Assembly: GCF_000282655.1 (NCBI RefSeq)
Contig: NZ_AKIV01000039.1
Coordinates: forward strand, 152,843 to 216,842
DNA: 64,000 bases
DNA from: Polaromonas sp. CF318
Lineage (GTDB): Bacteria; Pseudomonadota; Gammaproteobacteria; Burkholderiales; Burkholderiaceae_C
Direction: 5' to 3'
A program made the position numbers and the translations under genes. Below, one piece after another: positions 53,959-62,134 of this stretch; positions within the stretch are counted from its first letter, which is position 1; each line of letters begins with the position of its first letter. The notes under the pieces were generated by a model. That model searched no databases. It was not told where the DNA came from and worked only from the letters and a program-made list of their open reading frames with translations.

Positions 53959-55353
53959 ATGCTTGTTCAGGATGGTTTGCCCGCGGGCCAGCGATTGCCT
54001 GCGCTGCTGGTCATCATTCTCGGCATCGTCATGGCGGTGCTCGACGGCACCATCGTCAACCTGGCGCTGCCCGACATCACGCGCGAGCTCAACGCCACGC
54101 CCGCGCAATCCATCTGGGTCATCAACGCCTACCAGGTCGCCACGCTGGCTTTGCTGTTGCCCCTGGCCACGCTGGGCGACATCGTCGGCTACCGCCGCGT
54201 CTACCTGGTGGGCCTGTCGGTGTTCACGCTGGCCTCGGCCGCCTGCGCCATGGCCGACTCGCTGACCACGCTGGCGCTGGCCCGCGTGCTGCAGGGCCTG
54301 GGCGCGGCCGGCCTCATGAGCGTGAACACGGCGCTGGTGCGACTCATCTACCCCAAGCATCTGCTGGGCCGCGGCATCGCGATCAACTCGCTGGTGGTGG
54401 CCACGGCCTCGGTGGCCGGGCCCTCGATCGCGGCGGGCATTCTTTCGGTGGCTTCCTGGCCCTGGCTGTTCGCGCTCAACGTGCCTTTCGGCTTGCTGTC
54501 GCTGTGGCTGGGCCGCAAAGCCCTGCCCGACAACCCGTCCAGGGCCGAGGGCTTGCGCCTCGCCCCGCTCGACGTGCTGCTCAACGCGCTGATGTTCGGC
54601 CTGGTGTTCCTCGGCGTCGACGGCCTGGGCGTGCGCGCCGAGGCCGTGCCGGGCGGCGCGCCCGCCGCTTCGCTGTGGCTGCCGCTGGCCGAACTGGCCG
54701 CCGGCATTGTGGTCGGCGTGATCTATGTGCGGCGCCAGCTGGCCCAGCCGTTGCCGTTGTTCCCGCTGGATTTGCTGCGCATTCCCGTGTTCGCACTGTC
54801 CATGGGCACATCGATTGGCGCTTTCTGCGCGCAGACCCTGGCCTATGTGAGCCTGCCTTTCCTGCTGCTGGGCAACTACGGCTTCAGCCACCTGCAGGCC
54901 GGCCTGCTGCTGACGGCCTGGCCGCTGGCCATTGTGGTGGCGTCGCCGGTGGTGGGGCGGCTCATAGGGCGCTATTCGGGTGGCCTGCTGGGCAGCATAG
55001 GCATGGCCTTGCTGGCACTGGGCCTGGCCCTGCTGGCGGTGCTGCCGCCGCATCCATCGCAGCTTGACATCGTCTGGCGCATGGCGCTGTGCGGCGTGGG
55101 CTACGCCCTGTTCCAGTCACCCAACAACCACACTATCATCACCTCGGCGCCGCCGCACCGCAGCGGCGGCGCCAGCGGCATGCTGGGCACGGCGCGCCTG
55201 ACCGGCCAGACCCTGGGCGCGGTGCTGCTGGCGATGATTTTTGCGATGTTCGACCCGCAGGGCGGCCATGGCTCCTTTGTGGCGCTGTGGCTGGCGGCCG
55301 GCTTCGCGGCCCTGGCCGGCGTCTGCAGCGGCCTCAGGATGCGCCAGGCTTAA
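53959..55353 (+). CDS. MFS drug/solute exporter of the DHA2 (EmrB/QacA) family
   Basis: A 464-residue transporter with about 14 hydrophobic segments. The DHA2 motif region is VMAVLDGTIVNLALPDI near residue 30. Motif A is LGDIVGYRRVYLVGL and motif C-like glycine-rich stretches follow. The substrate cannot be told. It ends 4 bases inside the convergent OpuC-type ATPase gene. No regulator is adjacent. Confidence 0.9.
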   Translation: MLVQDGLPAGQRLPALLVIILGIVMAVLDGTIVNLALPDITRELNATPAQSIWVINAYQVATLALLLPLATLGDIVGYRRVYLVGLSVFTLASAACAMADSLTTLALARVLQGLGAAGLMSVNTALVRLIYPKHLLGRGIAINSLVVATASVAGPSIAAGILSVASWPWLFALNVPFGLLSLWLGRKALPDNPSRAEGLRLAPLDVLLNALMFGLVFLGVDGLGVRAEAVPGGAPAASLWLPLAELAAGIVVGVIYVRRQLAQPLPLFPLDLLRIPVFALSMGTSIGAFCAQTLAYVSLPFLLLGNYGFSHLQAGLLLTAWPLAIVVASPVVGRLIGRYSGGLLGSIGMALLALGLALLAVLPPHPSQLDIVWRMALCGVGYALFQSPNNHTIITSAPPHRSGGASGMLGTARLTGQTLGAVLLAMIFAMFDPQGGHGSFVALWLAAGFAALAGVCSGLRMRQA

Positions 55354-56300
55354 GTGCGCGCGACCGCGGCAGCCTGCTGAATGCTTTGCAGCGTGACGCG
55401 CCCCAGGGGCTGGCCCTGTTCGTCCACAATCGCGGCCTCGTTCGCGCCCGCGTCCAGCATGGCCGACAGGGCATCGCGCAGCGGCGTTGCGGCCGGCAGG
55501 CGCGGCGCGCCGGCGGCGGGCGTGCCGCTTTCCACATAGGGGCCGGCCGTCAGCAGGGCCAGCCGCTTGAGCGATCGGTCGCCGCCCACAAAGGCCTCGA
55601 CAAAAGCATCGGCCGGATGCGAAAGGATGCGCTCCGGCGTGTCGTACTGCACCACCTTGCCGCTGCGCAGGATGGCGATGCGCGAGCCCATGCGAATGGC
55701 CTCGTCGATGTCATGCGTGACAAACACAATGGTCTTTCCGAGCTCGCGCAGTATGCGCAAAAACTCGTCCTGCAGGCGCGCCCGCGTGATCGGGTCTATG
55801 GCGCCGAAGGGCTCGTCCATCAGCATCACCGGCGGGTCCGCCGCCAGCGCCCGCGCCACGCCCACGCGCTGCTTCTGCCCGCCCGAGAGCTCGCGCGGAA
55901 AGCGGTTGCGGTAGACAGACGGGTCCATGTGTACCAGCGCCAGCAGCTCGTCCACACGCTTTGCGATGCGGGCCGAATCCCAGCCCAGCATCCTGGGCAC
56001 GGTGGCCACGTTTTCGGCCAAAGTCATGTGCGGGAACAGGCCCACCTGCTGGATCACATAGCCTATGGAGCGGCGCAGTTCCACCGCGTCTATCTTGGTG
56101 ACGTCGCGCCCGCCCACCTCGATGCGGCCCGAGTCGGGCTCAACCATGCGGTTGATCATGCGCATGGTGGTGGTCTTGCCGCAGCCCGAGGGGCCAATCA
56201 GCACGCAGATTTCGCCGGTATTGACGGTCAGCGACAGCCCGTCGACGGCCGACTGGGCGCTGCCGCCGAAGGACTTGGTGAGGCGGTCCAGTGTGATCAT
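55350..56300 (-). CDS. OpuC/ProV-type quaternary-amine ABC transporter ATP-binding protein
   Basis: A 316-residue ATPase from the ATG at 56300 (MITLDRLTKSFGG). It has Walker A GPSGCGKTTTMRMINRM, signature LSGGQKQRVGVARALAADP, Walker B VMLMDEPFGAIDP, switch His VTHDIDEA, and a C-terminal CBS-like half (LRDALSAMLDAGANEAAIVDEQ) typical of osmoprotectant/quaternary-amine importers. Its start overlaps the preceding permease stop by 4 bases. It is the last gene of a five-gene operon with a MIO-less lyase inside it, so the substrate may be a catabolised betaine rather than an osmoprotectant. Confidence 0.9.
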   Translation of the reverse strand: MITLDRLTKSFGGSAQSAVDGLSLTVNTGEICVLIGPSGCGKTTTMRMINRMVEPDSGRIEVGGRDVTKIDAVELRRSIGYVIQQVGLFPHMTLAENVATVPRMLGWDSARIAKRVDELLALVHMDPSVYRNRFPRELSGGQKQRVGVARALAADPPVMLMDEPFGAIDPITRARLQDEFLRILRELGKTIVFVTHDIDEAIRMGSRIAILRSGKVVQYDTPERILSHPADAFVEAFVGGDRSLKRLALLTAGPYVESGTPAAGAPRLPAATPLRDALSAMLDAGANEAAIVDEQGQPLGRVTLQSIQQAAAVART

Positions 56301-56938
56301 GCGCGAAGCCCTTGCGGAGTCATGCGGCGCTGCAACGCGCCAAAAAGAAAATCGGTGCCCAGCGCCAGCAGCGCCACCGGGATGGCACCCACCAGCAGCT
56401 GCGGAACGGCCATCATGGCGATGCCGGCGGTGATGAAGTCGCCCAGCCCGCCGCCGCCAATAAAGGCGGCCAGCACGGCGCCCGAAATGATCTGCACCGC
56501 CGCCGTACGCAGGCCGGCGAAGATCACCGGCATGGCCATGGGCAGCTCGACCCGCCACAGCAGGGCGGTGCGTGTCATGCCCATGCCAATGGCTGCGTCA
56601 ACCGCGTCGGCATCCACGCCGCGCATGCCGACGATGGTGTGCGTCACGATGGGCGGCAGCGCGATCAGCGTGAGGGCGAAGAGAGCGGGCGCAAAGCCGG
56701 TTCCCAGTACCGGCATCACCAGTGCCAGCACGGCGAGCGAGGGCAGGGTGCGCCCGACGTTGGCGGCGTTGACGACAGCCAGCGACAAGCCGTGTCTGCG
56801 CGCCACTGCAATGCCGGCCGGGATGCAGACCAGCGCGGCGATCAGCAGCGCCGAGGCCGACAGCGCGATGTGCACCCCCAGCGCGCGGTAAAACTGCGCG
56901 GGGTGCGACAGGACATAGTTCCAGGCGTCGGCAAGCAT
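56297..56938 (-). CDS. OpuC-type ABC transporter permease, second subunit
   Basis: A 213-residue inner-membrane protein from the ATG at 56938 (AAGAGG upstream; an earlier ATG at 56989 would overlap the neighbour). It has about six membrane helices, with an EAA-like loop DAVDAAIGMGMTRTALLWRVELPMAMP. It pairs with the permease at 56955-57578 to form the channel for the ATPase at 55350-56300. Confidence 0.88.
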   Translation of the reverse strand: MLADAWNYVLSHPAQFYRALGVHIALSASALLIAALVCIPAGIAVARRHGLSLAVVNAANVGRTLPSLAVLALVMPVLGTGFAPALFALTLIALPPIVTHTIVGMRGVDADAVDAAIGMGMTRTALLWRVELPMAMPVIFAGLRTAAVQIISGAVLAAFIGGGGLGDFITAGIAMMAVPQLLVGAIPVALLALGTDFLFGALQRRMTPQGLRA

Positions 56939-56954
56939 CAGGGCCTCTTGGTGT

Positions 56955-57578
56955 TCAGGCTGCGCGCCGGTTTTTAAGCCGCCGCTCAAGCAGGGCCAGG
57001 CTCAGGTCAACGATGACGGAGAGCAGGCAGACCGTCAGCGCGCCGGTCCAGATCTTGGCCGGGTGGTCGCTCGCGATGCCGTTGAAGATCAGCGTGCCCA
57101 GCCCGCCCGCATTCACGTAGGCGGCCACCACCGTCACGCTGATCACGGTCACGGCCGAGACGCGCAGGCCGGCCACGATCAGCGGCAGGGCCAGCGGCAG
57201 CTCTATGCGCCGCATGATCTGCGCCTTGTTCATGCCCATGCCGCGCGCCGCGTCGATGATGTCGGCCGGCACCTCGCGTATGCCGGTGGCCACGCTGCGG
57301 ATCAAGATCATCAGCGAAAAGGCCACCATGGTGATGATGGCGTTGGCGCGGCCGAGGCCCACCACGGGAATCAGGAAGGCCAGGAAGGCCAGCGTCGGAA
57401 TCGTGTACAAAAGGCCTGAGACCGTCATCACCGTGCCGTAGAGCTTTTCACGCCGCGCGGCCACGATCCCGATCACCAGCGAGATGGCGAAAGCGATGGC
57501 CAGGGCCGTCAGCGAGATCGCCACGTGCTCCCACAGCGCGTGCAGCACATCGGGCCAGTTGCGAAGGAGCCAGTTCAT
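56955..57578 (-). CDS. OpuC-type ABC transporter permease, first subunit
   Basis: A 207-residue inner-membrane protein with about six helices and the loop DIIDAARGMGMNKAQIMRRIELPLALP. Its start overlaps the stop of the lyase gene by 4 bases, so translation of transporter and enzyme is coupled. It lies 16 bases upstream of the second permease. Confidence 0.88.
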   Translation of the reverse strand: MNWLLRNWPDVLHALWEHVAISLTALAIAFAISLVIGIVAARREKLYGTVMTVSGLLYTIPTLAFLAFLIPVVGLGRANAIITMVAFSLMILIRSVATGIREVPADIIDAARGMGMNKAQIMRRIELPLALPLIVAGLRVSAVTVISVTVVAAYVNAGGLGTLIFNGIASDHPAKIWTGALTVCLLSVIVDLSLALLERRLKNRRAA

Positions 57579-59095
57579 GCGCCCACTGCCTTGGCGCTCT
57601 CGGGGCCGAACACGCCCGCGGCGACGGCGCTCTGGATGCGGTCTATGTCCGGGCCCAGCGGGCGGTCTTGGTCCAGCATGGGAACCAGCTTGCGCACCTG
57701 TTCAAAGCTGCGCCGCGTGCCTTCGCCCATCTGGCCGGGCTTGAGTTCGCGCAGATCCACCGACTGGGCCGCGACCAGCAGCTCGATGGCGATCAGGTAG
57801 CGCAGGCGCTCCACCAGTTCACCGAGTTTTTCGGCCACGCCCAGCGCCATGCAGGCATGGTCTTCCAGCGCTTCGGACACCGGCAGGTAATCGAGCGAGC
57901 CGGGGTTGGCGCGCAGCCGCACCTCGGCCCAGAGCGCGGTCAGGGTTTTTTGCACCGTCGCAAAACCCGAATGGGCCGGGCCGTGGCGCGTGAGCTGCAA
58001 GGGCAGGCCGGTCAGCCCCGGCGACATAAAACGCTGGCTGCGCGACACCGACATGCTGGCCGCTTGTGCCAGCGCGATCGCCGAGGCGTCCAGCGCCAAT
58101 GCCAGGGCCGGCACGTGGAAGTTGCCGTTGGAAAGCATCACGCCCTGTTCGGTGAGCACCAGGGGGCTGTCGGCCGCGCTGTTGAGTTCGATCTCGACCT
58201 GCGCGCAGGCCGCGTCCACCATGTCGCGCGCGGCGCCATGCACCTGCGGCACCACGCGCAGGGACACCGGGTCCTGCACGCGGCGCGCGGCATCCGGCTC
58301 CAGCAGCGCGCTGCCCTTGAGAAGCTCGCGCAGCCGGCGCGCCACTTCCACCTGGCCGGCGGCGGGGCGGGCCGCCACCGCAGCGGGGTGCAGCGGCGAC
58401 AGGTTGGCCCGGAAACCTTCATAACCGAGCGCCACGGCGGCCAGCCAGGCGTCCAGCGCCACCTGGGCCTCATGCAGCACGATCGCAGCCCGTGCGGTGG
58501 TCGCCGCGTTGGAGCTGATCAGCGCCAAGCCGTCCTTGGCGCCCAGGCTCACGGGCTGCAGGCCCGCGCGTTCCAGCGCGGCGGCGCCATCCACTACTTC
58601 ACCGCGCACCTCGGCCTGGCCCTCGCCGAACAGCGGCAAGGCCAGGTGCGAAAGCTGGGGAAGGTCGGCCACGCCTATGGAGCCGAAGCGCGGCACCACC
58701 GGATGCACCTGGAAATTCAGCAGGTTGATGCAGGCGTCCAGCACCGCCGGCGAGACACCCGAGCCGCCGCGCGACAGGCCGGCGATGCGCGCGAACTGCA
58801 TGGCGCGCACGGACGTTTTGTCATAGGCCGGACCCACGGCCACGGCCCGGGCGCGCACGGCGCGGCGCTGGTAATCCTCAAGGTCGCCTTCGGCCAGCAC
58901 GGCACCGGTATTGGCGCCCAGTGCGGAATTGAGGCCGTAGATCGCCTGGCCCGAGGTGGCCAGGCGCATCACCAGCTCACGCGCCGCAACCACACGTTCG
59001 CGCGCCCGGGGCGCCAGCGAAACGGGCTCGCCGCTGCGCGCCACGCGGACCAGGTCGTTGATGCCCAGCCATTGTTCCCCGACCGCTACTGTCAT
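57575..59095 (-). CDS. Histidine-ammonia-lyase-like protein lacking the MIO triad (candidate ergothionase-type betaine lyase)
   Basis: A 506-residue protein of the aromatic amino-acid lyase (HAL/PAL) fold. Landmarks are IYGLNSALGANTG (Tyr loop), SLRVVPQVHG, ELNSAADSPLVL, LSNGNFHVPALAL and SRSQRFMSPGLTGLP. The site that forms the MIO cofactor in true ammonia-lyases, G-S-V-G-A-S-G-D-L, reads G-S-I-G-V-A-D-L here: one residue is missing and no Ala-Ser-Gly can cyclise. The Q-D-x-Y-S-L-R motif also has Val for Tyr. Deamination by the classic route is therefore unlikely. Known MIO-independent relatives include ergothionase, which removes trimethylamine from ergothioneine. The gene sits inside a quaternary-amine importer operon, which supports a betaine substrate. 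The substrate is inferred, not shown. Confidence 0.8.
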   Translation of the reverse strand: MTVAVGEQWLGINDLVRVARSGEPVSLAPRARERVVAARELVMRLATSGQAIYGLNSALGANTGAVLAEGDLEDYQRRAVRARAVAVGPAYDKTSVRAMQFARIAGLSRGGSGVSPAVLDACINLLNFQVHPVVPRFGSIGVADLPQLSHLALPLFGEGQAEVRGEVVDGAAALERAGLQPVSLGAKDGLALISSNAATTARAAIVLHEAQVALDAWLAAVALGYEGFRANLSPLHPAAVAARPAAGQVEVARRLRELLKGSALLEPDAARRVQDPVSLRVVPQVHGAARDMVDAACAQVEIELNSAADSPLVLTEQGVMLSNGNFHVPALALALDASAIALAQAASMSVSRSQRFMSPGLTGLPLQLTRHGPAHSGFATVQKTLTALWAEVRLRANPGSLDYLPVSEALEDHACMALGVAEKLGELVERLRYLIAIELLVAAQSVDLRELKPGQMGEGTRRSFEQVRKLVPMLDQDRPLGPDIDRIQSAVAAGVFGPESAKAVGA

Positions 59096-59146
59096 GGCGT
59101 ACGAACTTTCACGGTGATGCTGCGGGGAGTGTGAAAGAAAGAAGGC

Positions 59147-60028
59147 TTACTTGACCAGTCCCTTGGACTTCAGGAAGTCGCGGGCCACGTCCTTGGGCTC
59201 GAGCTTGTCGCCGTCAACCTGGTAGTTCATCTGGGCCATGGAAGCCTCGTCGAGCAGGGCGCTCACGCGGTTCAGCACTTCACCGATCTTGGGGTTGGCA
59301 TCCAGCACTTCCTTGCGGATCACCGGCACCACAAAATACGGCGGCCACAGGCTCTTGTCGTCGCGCAGGCGCTTGAGCTTCATCGCGCTGATCATGCCGT
59401 CGGTGGAGTAGCCGTTGACGACCTGGATCTGGTCGTTCTTGAGCGCCTGGTAGCGCAGGCCTATGGCCATCTGCAGGTCTTCGCCGAAGACCATTTCGTA
59501 CTTGGCCTTCAGGCCCGGCAGGCCGTCCTTGCGGTCGCGGAACTCGGGGCCGGCGCCAACCTTCAGGTCCTTGGCGGCCTTGGCCAGGTCGGACAGGGTT
59601 TCCAGCTTGAGCTTTTGCGCGGTGTCGGCGCGTACCACCATCACATAGCTGTTGTTCAGGTTGGACTGGTTGAGCAGCACAAAGCCCATCTTGGCGTAGG
59701 CGTCCTTGACCTTGTCGTACACGGCCTTGGCGTCCGTCATGGGTTCCTGTTTGAGCACCGCCAGCAGCATGGTGCCGGTGTACTCAGGGTAGAAGTCGAT
59801 CTGCTTTTCTTCCATCGCCTTCTGGGCGATCAGCGTGCCACCCAGGTTGAGTTTTTTCTCGGTCTTGATGCCCGCGGCGTCCAGCGCCTGCGCGTAGATT
59901 TCGGCGAGCACGAACTGCTCGGTGAAGTTTTTGGAGCCGACGCGCACGGCCTGCTGGGCGTGGGAGGCGAGCGGTGCGAAGGCGGCCAGCGCGAATGCGG
60001 ACAGGGCCAAAAGTTTGCTGATCTTCAT
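59147..60028 (-). CDS. Quaternary-amine (OpuC/OsmF)-type periplasmic substrate-binding protein
   Basis: A 293-residue protein from the ATG at 60028 (GGAGATC upstream). The signal peptide is KISKLLALSAFALAAFAPLASHA. The mature protein begins VRVGSKNFTEQFVLAEIYAQ, the hallmark of osmoprotectant/choline/betaine binding proteins, followed by YPEYTGTMLLAVL and NGYSTDGMI. It is soluble, with no lipobox. It is the first gene of the operon and lies 51 bases upstream of the lyase. The divergent region carries a HutC-type operator. Confidence 0.92.
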   Translation of the reverse strand: MKISKLLALSAFALAAFAPLASHAQQAVRVGSKNFTEQFVLAEIYAQALDAAGIKTEKKLNLGGTLIAQKAMEEKQIDFYPEYTGTMLLAVLKQEPMTDAKAVYDKVKDAYAKMGFVLLNQSNLNNSYVMVVRADTAQKLKLETLSDLAKAAKDLKVGAGPEFRDRKDGLPGLKAKYEMVFGEDLQMAIGLRYQALKNDQIQVVNGYSTDGMISAMKLKRLRDDKSLWPPYFVVPVIRKEVLDANPKIGEVLNRVSALLDEASMAQMNYQVDGDKLEPKDVARDFLKSKGLVK

Positions 60029-60139
60029 GGTGATCTCCGGAGGGGTTGCGGCGAAACTGAAACAAGGAATCTTCTGGCCTGTTGCATGCACATCCCGTGC
60101 CTGAAAAGCACGCCATCTTGGTGCCTTCCATGCCTCAAC

Positions 60140-60151
60140 TTGTATATACAA
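60140..60151. promoter_or_regulatory. HutC-type (GntR family) operator in the lyase-transporter promoter
   Basis: TTGTATATACAA is a perfect 12-bp palindrome containing GT-A-TA-T-AC, the half-site pattern of the HutC subfamily of GntR regulators. It sits 112 bases upstream of the binding-protein start, in an A+T-rich segment with a possible minus-strand -10 (TATTAT) beside it. No GntR gene is in the window. Confidence 0.65.
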
Positions 60152-60301
60152 CCTAATAATAGTAGCATATGGAAATAGTGCGTGCAAGACGGAAAATCAC
60201 CGGGTGATAGCCGTTTCCCGCATAAGCCAGACAACAGCCGGAAGCCTTGCCGCCGGCATTTTTTTGCCCCATTCCCGGTCTCAGCCCCGGCTCTATCCCC
60301 A

Positions 60302-61315
60302 GTGTCTTTTCTTCCTTCCGTTTCCCTTCTGAAAGCCAGCGTGCCTGGCGCCATGGTGTGTGTGGTCATCGCGCTGGCGGCGACCTTTCTGTCCGAGCAC
60401 TACGGCGGGCCCCAGCTGCTGTATGCGCTGCTGATAGGCCTGGCCTTCCACTTCCTCAACAGCAATCCCAAGGTCAAGACCGGCGTGGATTTTTGCGGTC
60501 GCACCCTGCTGCGCGTGGGCGTGGCCCTGCTGGGCGCGCGCATCACGCTGACGCAGGTGGCCAAGCTGGGCGTGGGGACGGCGCTGGTCATCGTGGCGGC
60601 GGTGGTGCTGACCATCGGCTTCGGCCTGCTGCTGGCGAAATGGCTGAAGCGCCCGCGCGAGCAGGGCGTGCTTTCGGGCGGCGCGGTCGCCATCTGCGGT
60701 GCCTCCGCCGCGCTGGCGATTTCCTCGGTGCTGCCGCAGACCAAGGAGAACGAGCGTTTCACGCTGCTGGCCGTGGTCGGTGTCACGGTGCTCTCCACGC
60801 TGAGCATGATTCTTTACCCCTTTGCCTTGAAGCTCATAGGCCTGGCGCCCGCGCAGGGCGGCATCTTTCTGGGCGGCACCATCCACGACGTGGCGCAGGT
60901 GGTGGCGGCCGGCATGATGCTGGGCCCCGAGGTCGGCGACACGGCCACCGTGGTCAAGCTGTTCCGTGTGATGCTGCTGATGCCCATCGTGCTGCTGATC
61001 GCCATCAGCTACCGCAAGCATCCCGACGCCAAGGCGGTGGACGAGGAAGTGCCGCTGGTGCCCGGCTTCCTGCTGGCCTTTATCGTGCTGGTGCTGCTGG
61101 CCACCATAGGCGCTTTCACGCCGGCCATGACCCAGGCCGCCAGCGACGCCTCGCGCTGGCTGCTGGTCACCGCCATCGCGGCGGCCGGCATCAAGACCAG
61201 TTTTGAAGACCTCATGAAGCTGGGCTGGCAGCCCGTGGCCATGCTGGTGGGCGAGACAATCTTTATCGCCGCGCTGGTGCTGGGCGCGGTGATGGCGCTG
61301 CGGCTAGGCTTGTAG
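60302..61315 (+). CDS. YeiH/UPF0324-family membrane protein (putative sulfur-oxyanion exporter)
   Basis: About 337 residues from a GTG at 60302; a GTG at 60182 (377 residues) and an ATG at 60353 are alternatives, and none has a clear ribosome site. It has about ten membrane helices, with NPKVKTGVDFCGRTLLRVGVALLGARI and VLSGGAVAICGASAALAISSVLP, the signature segments of the YeiH family, then GGTIHDVAQVVAAG. Relatives are described as putative sulfate or sulfite exporters, some placed beside sulfonate catabolism genes. It is divergent from the lyase-transporter operon. The region between 60029 and 60301 holds the HutC-type operator. Confidence 0.85.
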   Translation: MSFLPSVSLLKASVPGAMVCVVIALAATFLSEHYGGPQLLYALLIGLAFHFLNSNPKVKTGVDFCGRTLLRVGVALLGARITLTQVAKLGVGTALVIVAAVVLTIGFGLLLAKWLKRPREQGVLSGGAVAICGASAALAISSVLPQTKENERFTLLAVVGVTVLSTLSMILYPFALKLIGLAPAQGGIFLGGTIHDVAQVVAAGMMLGPEVGDTATVVKLFRVMLLMPIVLLIAISYRKHPDAKAVDEEVPLVPGFLLAFIVLVLLATIGAFTPAMTQAASDASRWLLVTAIAAAGIKTSFEDLMKLGWQPVAMLVGETIFIAALVLGAVMALRLGL

Positions 61316-61324
61316 GCCTGCGCC

Positions 61325-62134
61325 TCAGGCGGCCGGAGCCTGCAGCCCCGCCGCGCGGTGCACTTCCACGCGGATTTCTTCAGTGAGCCGTGCCTTGAGC
61401 TCCGTGAACACCGGTGTGGTCTTGACCGAGTAATGGCGCGGGTGCGCCAGCGGCACGGCGATGTCGCACTTGATGCGGCCCGGCCGCGCGCTCATCACCA
61501 CCACACGGCTGCCCATAAAGATGGCTTCGTCGATGTCGTGCGTCACAAACAGCACGTTTTTTTGCTCGGCCTCCCAGATGCCCTGCAGCAGCTCCTGCAT
61601 CAGCTCGCGCGTCTGGTGGTCCAGCGCGCCGAAGGGCTCGTCCATCAGCAGGATGCGCGGGTTGTTGGCCAGGGCCCGCGCCAGCGCGGTACGCTGCTGC
61701 ATGCCGCCTGAGAGCTGCTTGGGGAAGTGGTTTTCAAAACCCTGCAGGCCCACCTTTTTGATGAACTGGTGGGCGATGTCCAGCTGCGCGTCCAGCGCCA
61801 TGCCTTTTTCGCGCAGGCCGAAGCAGACGTTTTGCAGGATGCTGAGCCAGGGGAACAGCGTGTAGCTCTGGAACACCATGCCGCGGTCGGCGCCCGGGCC
61901 GGCGATGGGCTTGCCGTCCAGCACAATGCTGCCGCTGGTGGGCGTGTCCAGCCCGGCCACCATGCGCAACAGGGTGGACTTGCCGCAGCCCGAGGGGCCG
62001 AGGATGGTGATGAAGTCGTTTTCCGCAACGTTCAAATCGGTGGCCTGCAAAGCCACCGTGCCTGGGCCCTTGTTGGCGGCGAAGGTTTTGGACAGCTGGG
62101 TGACGGTCAGGATCGGGGTGGAAGAGGAAGTCAT
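61325..62134 (-). CDS. TauB/SsuB-type ABC transporter ATP-binding protein
   Basis: A 269-residue ATPase with Walker A GPSGCGKSTLLRMVAGLD, signature LSGGMQQRTALARALANNP, Walker B ILLMDEPFGALDH and VTHDIDEAIFMG. It belongs to the nitrate/sulfonate/taurine (NitT/TauT) import group. It overlaps the permease stop by 4 bases (ATGA). Its 3' end converges with the YeiH-like gene 9 bases away. Confidence 0.9.
   Translation of the reverse strand: MTSSSTPILTVTQLSKTFAANKGPGTVALQATDLNVAENDFITILGPSGCGKSTLLRMVAGLDTPTSGSIVLDGKPIAGPGADRGMVFQSYTLFPWLSILQNVCFGLREKGMALDAQLDIAHQFIKKVGLQGFENHFPKQLSGGMQQRTALARALANNPRILLMDEPFGALDHQTRELMQELLQGIWEAEQKNVLFVTHDIDEAIFMGSRVVVMSARPGRIKCDIAVPLAHPRHYSVKTTPVFTELKARLTEEIRVEVHRAAGLQAPAA

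Noticed and set aside
57575..59095. Annotation as a standard histidine ammonia-lyase (HutH)
   Set aside because: The Ala-Ser-Gly triad is missing, the Tyr of Q-D-x-Y-S-L-R is Val, and no hutU, hutI or hutG is adjacent.
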